This document shows, piece after piece, positions 35,897-45,699 of a stretch of DNA of 64,000 bases. The stretch is from JAOZHU01 sp964632845. GTDB lineage: Archaea; Thermoproteota; Bathyarchaeia; Bathyarchaeales; Bathycorpusculaceae. The stretch covers positions 1-64,000 of the forward strand of contig CAZWDU010000010.1 in assembly GCA_964632845.1 (NCBI GenBank), in the 5' to 3' direction. The translations under genes and the position numbers were made by a program. The notes under the pieces were generated by a model. That model had not been told where the DNA came from and did no database searches. It saw nothing but the letters and a program-made list of their open reading frames with translations. The stretch's first letter is position 1; every line of letters starts with the position of its first letter.

Positions 35897-36231
35897 CAAC
35901 CACCCTGAGAATATAGCCCCTTTACTTGTGGTATGAACGGATTTAGTGTTAACAGATTGCGGGTTTACAGTTAAGGCGCTGTTTCTACTCAAATAATGCA
36001 AAGTGATGGTGGATAGTTTGAATGAAGTTTACAGGCTTGTATGTAACTTTAATGTTTTCTTTGGTTGTGCTGGCGGCTTCAACAGTTTTTCACTAAATGT
36101 TCATCGTGGTTATTGAATTGTTTTTTGTTTTTGTATGTTTTCTTGTGAAATAAGACTGAAAAGCGAATGCGACGATATGTATAGTGGGAAATAACGCTAC
36201 TTTTCCCAAATAAAAAAGGAGTTAAAAAGAA
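35897..36231. other. Intergenic region
   Basis: Only a 24-codon hydrophobic frame (36022-36096) is worth noting. AAAGGAGTT (36218-36226) is the ribosome site of the large surface protein gene downstream. Confidence 0.5.
36022..36096 (+). CDS. Possible signal-peptide remnant or micropeptide
   Basis: The frame MKFTGLYVTLMFSLVVLAAS plus four residues and a stop resembles a complete signal peptide with nothing after it. GGTGG lies 12 bases upstream. It may be the start of a decayed surface-protein gene or a small membrane peptide. It is too short to be sure. Confidence 0.25.
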   Translation: MKFTGLYVTLMFSLVVLAASTVFH

Positions 36232-39200
36232 ATGGCTAAAAATTCTAAACGTAACCTGTTGTGCATAACACTTTTCCTCATGGTACTACTGAGTTCTAGT
36301 GCCTGCGCAATTCTAATTCCAAGTGCACACGCGACAGAACCAACAACCCCTGAGAAGGGGCTGTCAATCCTAAGCAACACGGCTGAACTTGACATGTCCG
36401 AGTACGCGGTAACCACAAAAGTGTACCCTCAAAACTACAACTCCTCATACCTCGGCGTTGTCGCTCAAGAAAACGTGGAATACGAGCTCACCGCTGAAGG
36501 AAGCAAAGTAAAAACGCTCTGCACATTCGCGAATTCTCGCCTGCAGGTGATACATGTACTTGAAAACGAGGGATCACCGCACCTGAGCAAAACTGCAGCC
36601 AGCTCCCTTGAATTGGCTCAGGACTTCCTCACCAACTACCAAGCATATACCGAAGATTCGTTTTACGGCGAACTAAAGTCAACGCTGGATAACGTGGATG
36701 TCGGCAAAAACAGCACAAAAACAGAGGGAAACACCCAACTTGAAGTTATTGCCGACAGCGGTTACACAACGTTCAAATGGACATACACATCCAACGGCGC
36801 TATAGCTCCAGCCAAGTTTGTATCCTTAGGTTTCAACAACAGTTTCTTAACGTATTTTGTGGACAACTGGCAACTCTATCCGATTGGCAGCACAACCGTG
36901 AACCTTTCCGAGAGAGAAGCCATAGCCATAGCGTTGGATGCTGCTAAGGCGCACCAGTGGAGCTTGGAACTGGAAGCTGACGCTCTTGACGCAGCGAATT
37001 TTAACGAGTCAAGCGTGTGCTGGGCAAACCTCATTTTCGACGGCTCCCTCTACGCAGACCAAACCCGCAACGAAGACGCGTTGATGCTTTATCCTGTTTG
37101 GCGAGTCGGCATCGCCTTAAACAAGTGGTACGGCAACATGTACGGCATAACCGTTGACATCTGGGCAGACACCAAAGAAGTCAGAATAGTCGAAGAAGCA
37201 TGGTCAACAATGACGCAGACAGAAGGAACACCCACTGCGAACATAACCACAGTCAGCAAAGCAGTTACCGAAGAGCCTGCAACTGCTGAGGCCATGCCGA
37301 ACTTGAACATATGGCTTGCACTTGCAACAATCGCCATCGCTACGATAGGAACTACTTCACTCTGGGTACGCAGAAAGAAATTGCCATCTTATAATTTGCC
37401 AAAATTGCGCTCTCTCAAAAACGCCGGAACATTACTCTGTATTCTCATCTTGTCAATAGTACTCTCAGCGCCCATCGTAACTGTTAGCGCAACAACACGG
37501 GCAGGAGTAATATGGGGCTCCGAGAGCATTGGAGCTGGAATTGGCCAAGCTAACTACCGCAAAAACACCACTGAGGTTGAATTACAGAATTCTATGGCTA
37601 GCACTATTGCGTCTTATTTCAGCCAGGCTGGTTATACCGGTTACGATAGGCAAGGAGACCCCGGTTCACTGAAAACTAACATCCTAAGCGACCTTCAGAC
37701 TTATCAGAGCACTTACGATTGCGTGGCGGTGGTTGATTTCGACCATGGCGTTGGAAGAACTGATTATAACTTGGCGCCAAATGAATTTCATTACCTGTTC
37801 GAAGACAATAATGGCACCGTAGGGGGTACTTATGACTATCAATACGCGCAGCCTGAGAATGGTGTCTACGACATGGACATATACTCCAATGTTACAGCAA
37901 GCAAAATTGTCTTTGCATTCATCAACACATGCATGTCAGCAAACACTTCGGATACGCAATACGACCAGTATGGACAAAATTGCACTGCTACGCAAGGCAT
38001 TATCCCAGGCACCAACCGAGCGCGGGGAATGCCGTATGCTTGGACCCATCGCCTTGTAAAAGACAAAAATACGTATCCCGGCTTTAACATTGCGGATCAC
38101 ATAAGCGACGACGGCTACACCGACCCAGATAGTGGTTCTCAATGTTACATAGGTTTTCCATGGGGTTCAGCGTCTCTCATGCAACATGTACCATACGACG
38201 GAGGAGAATCACAGTATTATCATCAATGGGTTGACAGGTTCTTTGATTACGCTTTGCGTTATGACATGTCGGTTAACGTTGCTCTGGATCATGCTTCGTT
38301 GCTAACTTGGGGATTGAGTTTCGGAGATTGCGTCCTTCAGACAGGATTCCCAGCGTACTGGTGGAAGCCGGCGGGCAACTGTTGGAGTGATCCGATTTGC
38401 ACTATGGCTGTTTATGGTAACGGCAACGTAAAGCTGCGCTATTATACGCCGGGATGGAATGACAACTTCAACGACAATTCTATGGATACAGCCAAGTGGG
38501 AAGAACTGGAAGTGAACGGCGCTCTAGCCAGCGAAGCAGGGAGTCAACTAAGCGTATACGCGCCCGGCAGCGTTGAGGAAATATGGGCGCAGGCAGGATA
38601 CGTAACCAAAAACACGTACAACGTCAAAGACTGCAAAATAACCATAGACGTATCAAACTTTGATAGCTTGGACGAAATGATACTGCAGATTTGCCTCACA
38701 AACACAACAAATTCAGATCCAATCTACGAAAATAACTGGTACAGAATCCTGAAAGCCCGCTACGACACAAAAGTCTATGTGCAAAGCAAAATAGACGGCG
38801 GCGCCGTAAACAACAGGGCAGTGGTGGATTGGGCTGGTGCGACCGGAAACTTGAGCATTGACATATGCGACGGCGCTATCGCGTTTTACGAGAATGGAAA
38901 CATGCGGTACGCGGAACCCTACGCCTTGTCATCATACGACTGCTACATCTACGCTTTCGCAAGCACATTAAGATCGAGGTCAAATGGAACAGACTACCTT
39001 GACAACTTCGTATTAGCTCCGACGCCGTCATTTTGGGACTATTTTGACGACACAGACACCTACTACGGTTGGGACACCACCAGCGGCACATGGCAAGTCA
39101 CAGGTGGAAAACTACAGGCGATAGACCCCGGCTCGCACATATTCGTAAACCAGACTTTCGCAACAAACATATACGTTAAAACCGATATCGAAACTACTTA

Positions 39201-39543
39201 CCATGTCGGAGACACATGGAACGTACCCTGGCTGTATGTTAAAACGCAAGATGCAAACAACAGAATCTACGCGCTTATTAAAATCGGCGGAATAGTCGAG
39301 CTTTCAATAATCAAAAACGGGGAACAAAACTCAACGCAATTTCAGTCTTTTGACCCTACGCTGGATCCCTGGGCCGTCAATGTACTCTCTGTCAGCATCA
39401 TCGGAACAAACGCTAAGGTCTGGGTAAACGGAAAACTATACATCGATATCACTAACGATGACCTTGCCACTATCTCTGGATACGTAGGACTATACACGCC
39501 CCTGTCAAAAGGAGAATTCGATAACGTAGTCATAATGGACTAA
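36232..39543 (+). CDS. Two-part secreted protein with putative clan CD peptidase domain
   Basis: This 1103-residue protein has a signal peptide (residues 8-28), an extracellular alpha/beta region with a PepSY-like YPVWRVGIALNKWYGNMYGI, a transmembrane helix (about 360-378) with RRKK behind it, and then a second signal-like helix (398-418). After that comes a region with VVDFDHGVG (H505) and VFAFINTCMSA (C567), the His-Gly and Cys pattern of clan CD cysteine peptidases. Two beta-sandwich domains (from about 743 and 934; DNFNDNSMDTAKWEE, YFDDTDTYYGWDTTSGTW) look concanavalin-like. It reads as two secreted proteins fused in frame. The peptidase call is an inference. Confidence 0.65.
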   Translation: MAKNSKRNLLCITLFLMVLLSSSACAILIPSAHATEPTTPEKGLSILSNTAELDMSEYAVTTKVYPQNYNSSYLGVVAQENVEYELTAEGSKVKTLCTFANSRLQVIHVLENEGSPHLSKTAASSLELAQDFLTNYQAYTEDSFYGELKSTLDNVDVGKNSTKTEGNTQLEVIADSGYTTFKWTYTSNGAIAPAKFVSLGFNNSFLTYFVDNWQLYPIGSTTVNLSEREAIAIALDAAKAHQWSLELEADALDAANFNESSVCWANLIFDGSLYADQTRNEDALMLYPVWRVGIALNKWYGNMYGITVDIWADTKEVRIVEEAWSTMTQTEGTPTANITTVSKAVTEEPATAEAMPNLNIWLALATIAIATIGTTSLWVRRKKLPSYNLPKLRSLKNAGTLLCILILSIVLSAPIVTVSATTRAGVIWGSESIGAGIGQANYRKNTTEVELQNSMASTIASYFSQAGYTGYDRQGDPGSLKTNILSDLQTYQSTYDCVAVVDFDHGVGRTDYNLAPNEFHYLFEDNNGTVGGTYDYQYAQPENGVYDMDIYSNVTASKIVFAFINTCMSANTSDTQYDQYGQNCTATQGIIPGTNRARGMPYAWTHRLVKDKNTYPGFNIADHISDDGYTDPDSGSQCYIGFPWGSASLMQHVPYDGGESQYYHQWVDRFFDYALRYDMSVNVALDHASLLTWGLSFGDCVLQTGFPAYWWKPAGNCWSDPICTMAVYGNGNVKLRYYTPGWNDNFNDNSMDTAKWEELEVNGALASEAGSQLSVYAPGSVEEIWAQAGYVTKNTYNVKDCKITIDVSNFDSLDEMILQICLTNTTNSDPIYENNWYRILKARYDTKVYVQSKIDGGAVNNRAVVDWAGATGNLSIDICDGAIAFYENGNMRYAEPYALSSYDCYIYAFASTLRSRSNGTDYLDNFVLAPTPSFWDYFDDTDTYYGWDTTSGTWQVTGGKLQAIDPGSHIFVNQTFATNIYVKTDIETTYHVGDTWNVPWLYVKTQDANNRIYALIKIGGIVELSIIKNGEQNSTQFQSFDPTLDPWAVNVLSVSIIGTNAKVWVNGKLYIDITNDDLATISGYVGLYTPLSKGEFDNVVIMD

Positions 39544-39865
39544 CAAACAAAACCCCACTTCCCTCTTTTTTCTATCCAGTATCCACTTCCTTTTTCCCAT
39601 TACATCAAAAGACACCATGCGCCCAACTCAAACGTTCAGCCTTTATATAGAGGGGGTATAAGCCAAAAATCACACAACAATTTCCAAATTATTTTTCGTC
39701 TTTCGAAATTGAATAACTGCTAGTCTTGAGGTTCTATCCATTTGCCAAGCTGCTTTGAAGGTTAACTAAAAAAGTAGCCGTCAAAAGTTTAGCGAGCGAT
39801 TGTTGTGCGATAAAGTTAAAGACTTAAACCGCCTTCTTTCTCAATGAATTATTGGAGTATTCACC
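39544..39865. other. Intergenic region upstream of gatD
   Basis: It contains the TATA promoter at 39642 and a nearer TATA-like TAAAGTTAAAGAC (about 39811-39823). No gene is visible. Confidence 0.5.
39642..39679 (+). promoter_or_regulatory. TATA promoter upstream of gatD
   Basis: TTTATATAGAGGGGGTATA followed by CCAAAAATC and CACAACA; it resembles the promoter at 17080-17119 upstream of dnaG. It lies about 190 bp before gatD, so it gives a long leader or a separate small transcript. Confidence 0.4.
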
Positions 39866-41227
39866 ATGAGTGACAAGGAAACTTCAGGTTACAAAGGCAA
39901 AGCACTTAACGCCCTCAAAGAAGCAGGATGCGCGGTTGGCGATGTTATACGCATCGCAACTGGCGCAAAAAGCTACGAGGGCATTCTTATTCCCTGCTCA
40001 GAAACAGGCGACACCACACATGTCGTGGTTAAATTGAAGAGCGGCTACAACATCGGCGTACACATAACGCCAGACACGAAAATAGAGAAAGTAGGCAAAG
40101 GTGCTAAACCCGCTTTTGCTGCACCTGCGCTCCCCGAACAAAACCCAGACTTGCCGCGAGTGGTTATTATGAGCACGGGCGGAACCATAGCCAGCCGCGT
40201 GGACTACCGCACAGGAGCCGTGCGCTCAGCACTTTCAGCCAGCGACCTGTACGGTGTTGTCCCAGAACTCAGCGACATCGCCCGCGTAGACACCGAAATA
40301 CTGCTCAGCCTATACAGCGAAAACATAACACCCCAGCACTGGACGCAAATAGCGGAAGCAGTAGCCAAGCACATAGCTGAGGGCGTGAACGGCGTGATAA
40401 TCGCACACGGCACAGACACGATGGCTTACACCGCAGCAGCCCTAAGCTTCGCACTGCAGAACTTGCCCGTGCCCGTGATACTCGTAGGCGCACAACGCTC
40501 ATCTGACCGACCGAGCTCTGACGCAGCAACCAACCTCATAGGCGCAGTTCAAGCCGCCTCAAAAGCGCCTTTCGCCGAAGTCGTCATAGCCATGCACGAA
40601 ACAACCTCCGACACGGCAATAATCATTAACAGGGGCACAAAAGTCAGGAAATGCCACACCAGCCGCAGAGACACATTCAAACCCGTAAACACCACCCCCA
40701 TAGCCCGCGTAAACAACCAAGACGTAACCATGCTCACAGCCGACTATGCGAAACGCGACCCCGCGAAAACGCTTAAGCTAAAGCCCGCCTTCAGCGACAA
40801 AACCGCATTAATCAAGTTCCATCCAAGCTTGAACCCTGACGTGATAAACTGGTACGTGGAAAGAGGCTACAAAGGCATACTCTTGGAAGGCTCAGGCTTA
40901 GGACACGTAAGCAAATACTGCTTCAACGCTATAGAAAACGCCGTTGAACAGGGCGTAGTTGTCGCGTTGGCTTCACAGTGCATCTGGGGACGCGTAAACA
41001 TGAACGTGTACGACACAGGACGCGACCTGCTAACGCGGGGCGTAATCCCCACAGCAGACATGTTTCCCGAAACCGCACTCGTCAAACTCATGTGGACTCT
41101 GGGACAAACCAGCAACCCCGAAGAAGCCAAAACGCTTTTTAAAACGAATGTTGCAGGCGAATTTTCGCCGCGAACACTACCTCAAGAAATAGCCAACAAA
41201 GGAGACGAAACAACAGTTGAAAATTGA
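39866..41227 (+). CDS. gatD: Glu-tRNA(Gln) amidotransferase subunit D
   Basis: This 453-residue asparaginase-type subunit supplies ammonia for converting Glu-tRNA(Gln). It has an N-terminal SH3-like extension (GDVIRIATGAKSYEGILIP), then the asparaginase core with IMSTGGTIASRVDY and GVIIAHGTDTMAYTAAAL, where the catalytic Thr residues lie. It overlaps gatE by 11 bp. The archaeal GatDE route implies there is no GlnRS. Confidence 0.96.
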   Translation: MSDKETSGYKGKALNALKEAGCAVGDVIRIATGAKSYEGILIPCSETGDTTHVVVKLKSGYNIGVHITPDTKIEKVGKGAKPAFAAPALPEQNPDLPRVVIMSTGGTIASRVDYRTGAVRSALSASDLYGVVPELSDIARVDTEILLSLYSENITPQHWTQIAEAVAKHIAEGVNGVIIAHGTDTMAYTAAALSFALQNLPVPVILVGAQRSSDRPSSDAATNLIGAVQAASKAPFAEVVIAMHETTSDTAIIINRGTKVRKCHTSRRDTFKPVNTTPIARVNNQDVTMLTADYAKRDPAKTLKLKPAFSDKTALIKFHPSLNPDVINWYVERGYKGILLEGSGLGHVSKYCFNAIENAVEQGVVVALASQCIWGRVNMNVYDTGRDLLTRGVIPTADMFPETALVKLMWTLGQTSNPEEAKTLFKTNVAGEFSPRTLPQEIANKGDETTVEN

Positions 41228-43112
41228 TTACGCCCAATTAGGGTTGAAAGTGGGCTTAGAAATCCACCAACAGCTTGCCACCGCAACCAAACTGTTCTGC
41301 AGTTGCCCACCTGAACTTTTCAAGGAACAACCTGAAATAGTGTTTCTCCGCAGACTCCGACCCACCCAAAGCGAACTGGGACAAGTAGACCCAGCAGCGT
41401 ACTTCGAGTTCCAAAAAGGCGTGCGCATCCGCTACGAAGCCAACCGCGCAACTTCCTGCCTCGTAGAAATGGATGAGGAGCCACCGCACCCGCTGAACAT
41501 GGAGGCAGTGGAAACTGTTTTGATGGCAGCGTTGATGATGAACGCGCAGCCAGTTGACGAGGTGCATGTCATGCGCAAAACCGTGATTGATGGGTCTAAC
41601 ACCACGGGTTTCCAGCGCACATGCGTAATCGCGTTAGACGGCTACATCAAAGTCGGCAGCAAAATCATTCCCATCCAACACGCAAGCTTAGAAGAAGATG
41701 CTGCAAGGAAGACAGGCACCGAAGAAGACGGCAAAATAATACGTTACCGCATAGACCGACTGGGCATACCGCTCATAGAAGTGGCAACGGGGCCCGTCAT
41801 AAACTCGCCTGCTGAGGCGCAGGAAGTAGCCTTCGCAATCGGGCGAATCCTAAGAGATACAGGCAGGGTTATGCGCGGCTTAGGAACAATACGCCAAGAC
41901 CTGAACGTATCCATCCCCAACGGTGCATTAGTGGAAATCAAAGGCGTACAAGAGCTAGAGCTTATCTCCAAAGTTGTAGAGTACGAACTGCAACGCCAAC
42001 TAAACCTTCTCACAATAAGCGACGAACTGAAAAAAGCGAACGTAGACGCCGCATGCTTAACTGAGGAATTCATCGACGTAACAGGCGTTTTCAAGCAAAC
42101 CACATGCAAAGTCATCCAGAAAGCCCTAAACAAAAAACACTGTGTTAAAGCAGTGAAACTGCCCAGGTTCAGCGGCTTCCTAAAGCGGGAACTCATGCCA
42201 GATTTCCGTCTGGGCACCGAACTGGCTGACCGAGCGCGCTTCTGGGGAAGAGTCGGCGGCGTATTTCACACAGACGAGCTGCCTGCTTATGGTGTAACCT
42301 CAGAAGAGGTTGAAGCCTTAAGAAGAGCGGTGAACGCCTGTGATGAGGACGCCGTGGTTTTCGTCGCTGACACCCCAGAAAACGCTGCAGACGCTTTAAA
42401 GGCAGTGGTTGAAAGAGCCCAAGAAGCCATAAGCGGCGTGCCAGCAGAAACACGTGCGGCAAATGCGGATGGAACAACGCGGTATATGCGGCCTAGGCCA
42501 GGAGCTGCGAGGATGTATCCTGAAACGGATATTCCGCCGTCGCCGGTAACATGTACCTTCGTGGAAAAAGTCCGCCAGAACCTGCCTGAGCCTGCGGAAA
42601 AGAAACTTACACGCTTAATGCGGGAGTATAGCCTAAACGAGAAGTTGGCTAAGCAAATTGTCGATTCAGAGTACAGTGGCTTATTTGAAGTTATAGCGCG
42701 GGAAAGCGGCGTGTCCGCCACCACAATTGCAGTGTTTCTGACTGAAACTTTGAAGGCGCTGAAACGCGACGGCGTCCCAGTCGAACAAGTTTTCGAAAGG
42801 CAACTACGTGAAGTCTTCGGTTTGATTGGTCGAGGGGAACTTGCGAAGGAGGCAGTGGCTGATGTCGTTACGTGGCTTTCGAAGCATGATGGCAAAAGCA
42901 TGCAGGATGCTGTGGATGGGCTGGGTTTGAAAATGTTCTCTGAAGCGGAGCTATCGGCGCTGGTTGACCGCGCAGTTGCGGCGAACAGGCAAGCGGTGGA
43001 TAAGCTTGGGAAGAACGCTTTCGGGATGATTATGGGGTTGGTGATGAAGGAAGTTCGGGGAAAAGCTGATCCAGAACTTGTTGGTAAGCTTTTGAAGGAG
43101 CGGTTGAAGTAG
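41217..43112 (+). CDS. gatE: Glu-tRNA(Gln) amidotransferase subunit E
   Basis: This 631-residue GatB-like subunit activates Glu-tRNA(Gln). The core has VGLEIHQQLATATKLFCSCPP, VMRKTVIDGSNTTGFQRT, IRQDLNVSIP, and the GatE-specific AspRS-like insert with RPRPGAARMYPETDIPP, and it ends in a YqeY-like tail domain. It starts with TTG inside the end of gatD, so the two are coupled. Confidence 0.96.
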   Translation: MKIDYAQLGLKVGLEIHQQLATATKLFCSCPPELFKEQPEIVFLRRLRPTQSELGQVDPAAYFEFQKGVRIRYEANRATSCLVEMDEEPPHPLNMEAVETVLMAALMMNAQPVDEVHVMRKTVIDGSNTTGFQRTCVIALDGYIKVGSKIIPIQHASLEEDAARKTGTEEDGKIIRYRIDRLGIPLIEVATGPVINSPAEAQEVAFAIGRILRDTGRVMRGLGTIRQDLNVSIPNGALVEIKGVQELELISKVVEYELQRQLNLLTISDELKKANVDAACLTEEFIDVTGVFKQTTCKVIQKALNKKHCVKAVKLPRFSGFLKRELMPDFRLGTELADRARFWGRVGGVFHTDELPAYGVTSEEVEALRRAVNACDEDAVVFVADTPENAADALKAVVERAQEAISGVPAETRAANADGTTRYMRPRPGAARMYPETDIPPSPVTCTFVEKVRQNLPEPAEKKLTRLMREYSLNEKLAKQIVDSEYSGLFEVIARESGVSATTIAVFLTETLKALKRDGVPVEQVFERQLREVFGLIGRGELAKEAVADVVTWLSKHDGKSMQDAVDGLGLKMFSEAELSALVDRAVAANRQAVDKLGKNAFGMIMGLVMKEVRGKADPELVGKLLKERLK

Positions 43113-43143
43113 CCGCTGAAGTCAAGCCTCAATATGTGATGCT

Positions 43144-43752
43144 GTGTACCTAACAGAAGCTGCAATTGAAGGCGCAAATCCTAAAAAGCATAACATACGT
43201 GTATATCATGGGATAAAATTGCCAACGAGAAAGGTTCAAGGGAAAAAAAGCGAGGAAAAGCAAGAAGGGTTTGTTTTTCGCGTTAAGCTAGGTGAGTACG
43301 AAGTTGAACTCAAGGGAACTCATGAAGAAGTTACAAAAACCCTTGAGAACCTTCCAAACTTGTTTACGAACATTAACAAGGCTTTTGAAATTGCCAAACC
43401 TAAAACTGTGGCAACAATCACTGTGAAAACTGAACCACCATCTAAAGAAACAGCTAAAGCAGCGGCTGAAGCGTCCGCACAAAGCTACCCGAAGATAACT
43501 GCGCCGGCAAACTGCGACGAAGCCGTACTGCGATTTTTGGAAACTGACTGGGGCAAATGGCGACCGAGAACGATGGAGGAACTGAAGGAAGCCATGAACG
43601 CGAACGGCTTAAAGTACCCAGGACGCATGTTAAGCGCTACGCTTGACGCGCTTGCTGAGAAAGACAAGGTGCGGCGTTGGAACACAAACACGGGTTTCGT
43701 TTACATACTTGCAGATGAAAAACCCTCAAGCCGTGGAGGCGAGTCTAAATGA
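43144..43752 (+). CDS. Unknown protein A of a three-gene tandem set, C-terminal winged helix
   Basis: The 202-residue protein begins with GTG. Residues 40-80 form a short beta-rich part (FRVKLGEYEVELKGTHEEVTKTL) and the C-terminal 75 residues look like a winged helix (FLETDWGKWRPRTMEELKEA, then YPGRMLSATLDALAEKDKV). I do not recognise the family. It lies 31 bp after gatE and overlaps the next gene as ATGA. See the finding on the trio. Confidence 0.75.
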   Translation: MYLTEAAIEGANPKKHNIRVYHGIKLPTRKVQGKKSEEKQEGFVFRVKLGEYEVELKGTHEEVTKTLENLPNLFTNINKAFEIAKPKTVATITVKTEPPSKETAKAAAEASAQSYPKITAPANCDEAVLRFLETDWGKWRPRTMEELKEAMNANGLKYPGRMLSATLDALAEKDKVRRWNTNTGFVYILADEKPSSRGGESK

Positions 43753-44219
43753 AGCGGATTGAAGCGCGGATAAAAACGCCCTTCGGCGAAGTCGTAATTG
43801 AAGGCGAGACACCTAAAGAAATCCTCAGCATGCTGGAGTCTATGCCCTCGGATTTTGTAGAGAAGCTTTCAGATTTTGTTTCGAACAGGTTGACACCGTC
43901 GGGCGCTGCATTGAAAGGCATTGTTGAAGCTACTACTGAAGGACCCGTTATTGTGACACGGGAAAAACTTACGCATTATGAGGCGGTGGGCTTAGTGCTT
44001 TACGCGTCGGATGACCGAAAGAGCACGGCTGCACAGGTGACGAAGCTTTTGGAGTCCAGTGGCATAAAAAGCATGGTTCCGGCGCGGTTGAATGAAATGA
44101 CTAAGCGGGGACAAGTGTTTAAGCCTGACCCATCCAAGCCCGAGTTTAAGCTTACTATTCAAGGCGAAAAATGGGTTGAAGAGGAAGTTTTAGCTAAGCT
44201 TAGAGGCAAGATGAGTTGA
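43749..44219 (+). CDS. Unknown protein B of the tandem set
   Basis: 156 residues. The N-terminal part (IEARIKTPFGEVVIEGETPK, then EILSMLESMPSDFVEKLSDF) parallels that of protein A. The C-terminal part (EAVGLVLYASDDRKSTAAQV...ARLNEMTKRGQVFKP) looks like a winged helix. ATGA overlap with the gene before and TTGA overlap with the gene after indicate one translated unit. Confidence 0.75.
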   Translation: MKRIEARIKTPFGEVVIEGETPKEILSMLESMPSDFVEKLSDFVSNRLTPSGAALKGIVEATTEGPVIVTREKLTHYEAVGLVLYASDDRKSTAAQVTKLLESSGIKSMVPARLNEMTKRGQVFKPDPSKPEFKLTIQGEKWVEEEVLAKLRGKMS

Positions 44220-44728
44220 CGGAGAAAACGGAAAAAGTAACCGTGAACGTAAAGTACCGAGACATCGAGAAAACCTTCTCTGCTCCACTGGAGGAAGCGT
44301 GGCTTTTGCTGAACAAGTTCTTCAGCGAGTTTATTCCTTCATTTGAAATCGCGGGTAAGCTGTGGCTGAACGTTGATTTGCAGAGTCTTGCGAAGGAATG
44401 CGAGGGATTAATTGCGTTCTCGAAGGAGGGCGCAAGCCTGATAGTTTCAAAAAACAAGTTGACGGATAACGAGACTTTGCTGTTGTGGCTCTTAGCGGGT
44501 TACATGGGGCATGAGCTTGGAATGTTGGAGACTGATGCGTTTTCGAAAGAGGAGTTGCAAGCGAAGCTTGGGAAAAGCGGGAAAATAACCAGCACACGGC
44601 TTGGCGAGCTTGTGAAAAGCGACATGACAATGAAGACGGCTGACGACAAGTTTAGGCTGGCGACTTTTGGTGTTGTTCAGCTGCAGAAGGAGATTTTGCC
44701 GAAAATCAAGGCAAAAATAAGCGCTTGA
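44216..44728 (+). CDS. Unknown protein C of the tandem set
   Basis: 170 residues starting with TTG, overlapping the stop of gene B. The N-terminal part (VTVNVKYRDIEKTFSAPLEE, then AWLLLNKFFSEFIPSF) again parallels A and B, with a helical middle and a C-terminal winged-helix-like region (LQAKLGKSGKITSTRLGELV). I recognise no domain. Confidence 0.75.
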   Translation: MTEKTEKVTVNVKYRDIEKTFSAPLEEAWLLLNKFFSEFIPSFEIAGKLWLNVDLQSLAKECEGLIAFSKEGASLIVSKNKLTDNETLLLWLLAGYMGHELGMLETDAFSKEELQAKLGKSGKITSTRLGELVKSDMTMKTADDKFRLATFGVVQLQKEILPKIKAKISA

Positions 44729-44868
44729 TTTTGCATAGTTTGTTTATCATTTTTCCTAAGCAGAAAGGCAATTTGTGCGGAAACCGCTGGCAACTACCCA
44801 AAACGCGTTATCAAGTATTTTTTGGTAGCAAGCAGTTTCGGCTTAGGCAGTTCAAAATGGTGTAGCCT

Positions 44869-45699
44869 CTATAAGAGGGCTAACGCCGTTACCGCTTCTT
44901 CAAATGTGTGCTTTATCGGCATCGCGTCGACTTTAACGCCTAACGTCTTCAAGGTGTTGGCGGTTACGGGACCTATTGCCACTATGGTTGCCTTCGTATT
45001 CATCAATTCAATAAGCTTCTCTTTTGAGCCTTGTTTATCAAGCATCCTTAGCAGGTTTTTTGCGCACAGCGAGCTACCGAATATGATGGCGTGAATCTTT
45101 CCAGCGGCTAGGTTGCTGAAGAACTTTGTCGCCAAGCTGTTGTTTGCTGGCATTGCTGAATCGTAAACGTGAACTTCCTCTACCAACCCGCCTAAGGCTC
45201 TAAGCTTCTCTGTTAGCGTGGGGCTCGCTGCTGATGTTCGGGGAATGCGGATTGACTTGTCTCTGACGCCGATTTTCTGCAAGCTTTCCACTATTCCGTC
45301 TGAAGTGTATTTTGGCGGAATGAAACTGACATGAATATGGTGATTGCCAAGTTCTTTGGCGGTTCTCGGACCAACAGCTGCAATCAGAGTTTCAGATATG
45401 TGCTCTCTCAAGTTGTCCAATTGTCCTAACTTCTCCGCGGCATTGAACAGAAATCTTACGCCATTAACGCTCATGAAAATAACATAATCGATCTGTCCTT
45501 TGTCCAGTTCCACAATGAACTTTTTTATAGGTGCCAAATCGCATGGAACTTTGACCTCTATAGTCGGCATGAAATAAGGTTTTCCCCCTCTTCGTCTGAT
45601 AAGCTCCGCTACTTCCTCAGCTTGATCACGCGGTCTAGTTATAGCTACTGTTCTTCCTTTCAGTGACAACGCTTCGTGAACCATGCTATCTTCCCACAT
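44869..45699 (-). CDS. hemD: Uroporphyrinogen-III synthase
   Basis: The 276-residue protein folds into the two-lobed HemD shape: RTVAITRPRDQAEEVAELIR at the start, DYVIFMSVNGVRFLF, AAVGPRTAKEL, IRIPRTSAASPTLTEKLRAL and ATIVAIGPVTANTLKTLGV at the end. It closes hydroxymethylbilane to uroporphyrinogen III. It overlaps the upstream methyltransferase gene by 40 bp and is the last gene of the leftward operon. Confidence 0.9.
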   Translation of the reverse strand: MWEDSMVHEALSLKGRTVAITRPRDQAEEVAELIRRRGGKPYFMPTIEVKVPCDLAPIKKFIVELDKGQIDYVIFMSVNGVRFLFNAAEKLGQLDNLREHISETLIAAVGPRTAKELGNHHIHVSFIPPKYTSDGIVESLQKIGVRDKSIRIPRTSAASPTLTEKLRALGGLVEEVHVYDSAMPANNSLATKFFSNLAAGKIHAIIFGSSLCAKNLLRMLDKQGSKEKLIELMNTKATIVAIGPVTANTLKTLGVKVDAMPIKHTFEEAVTALALL

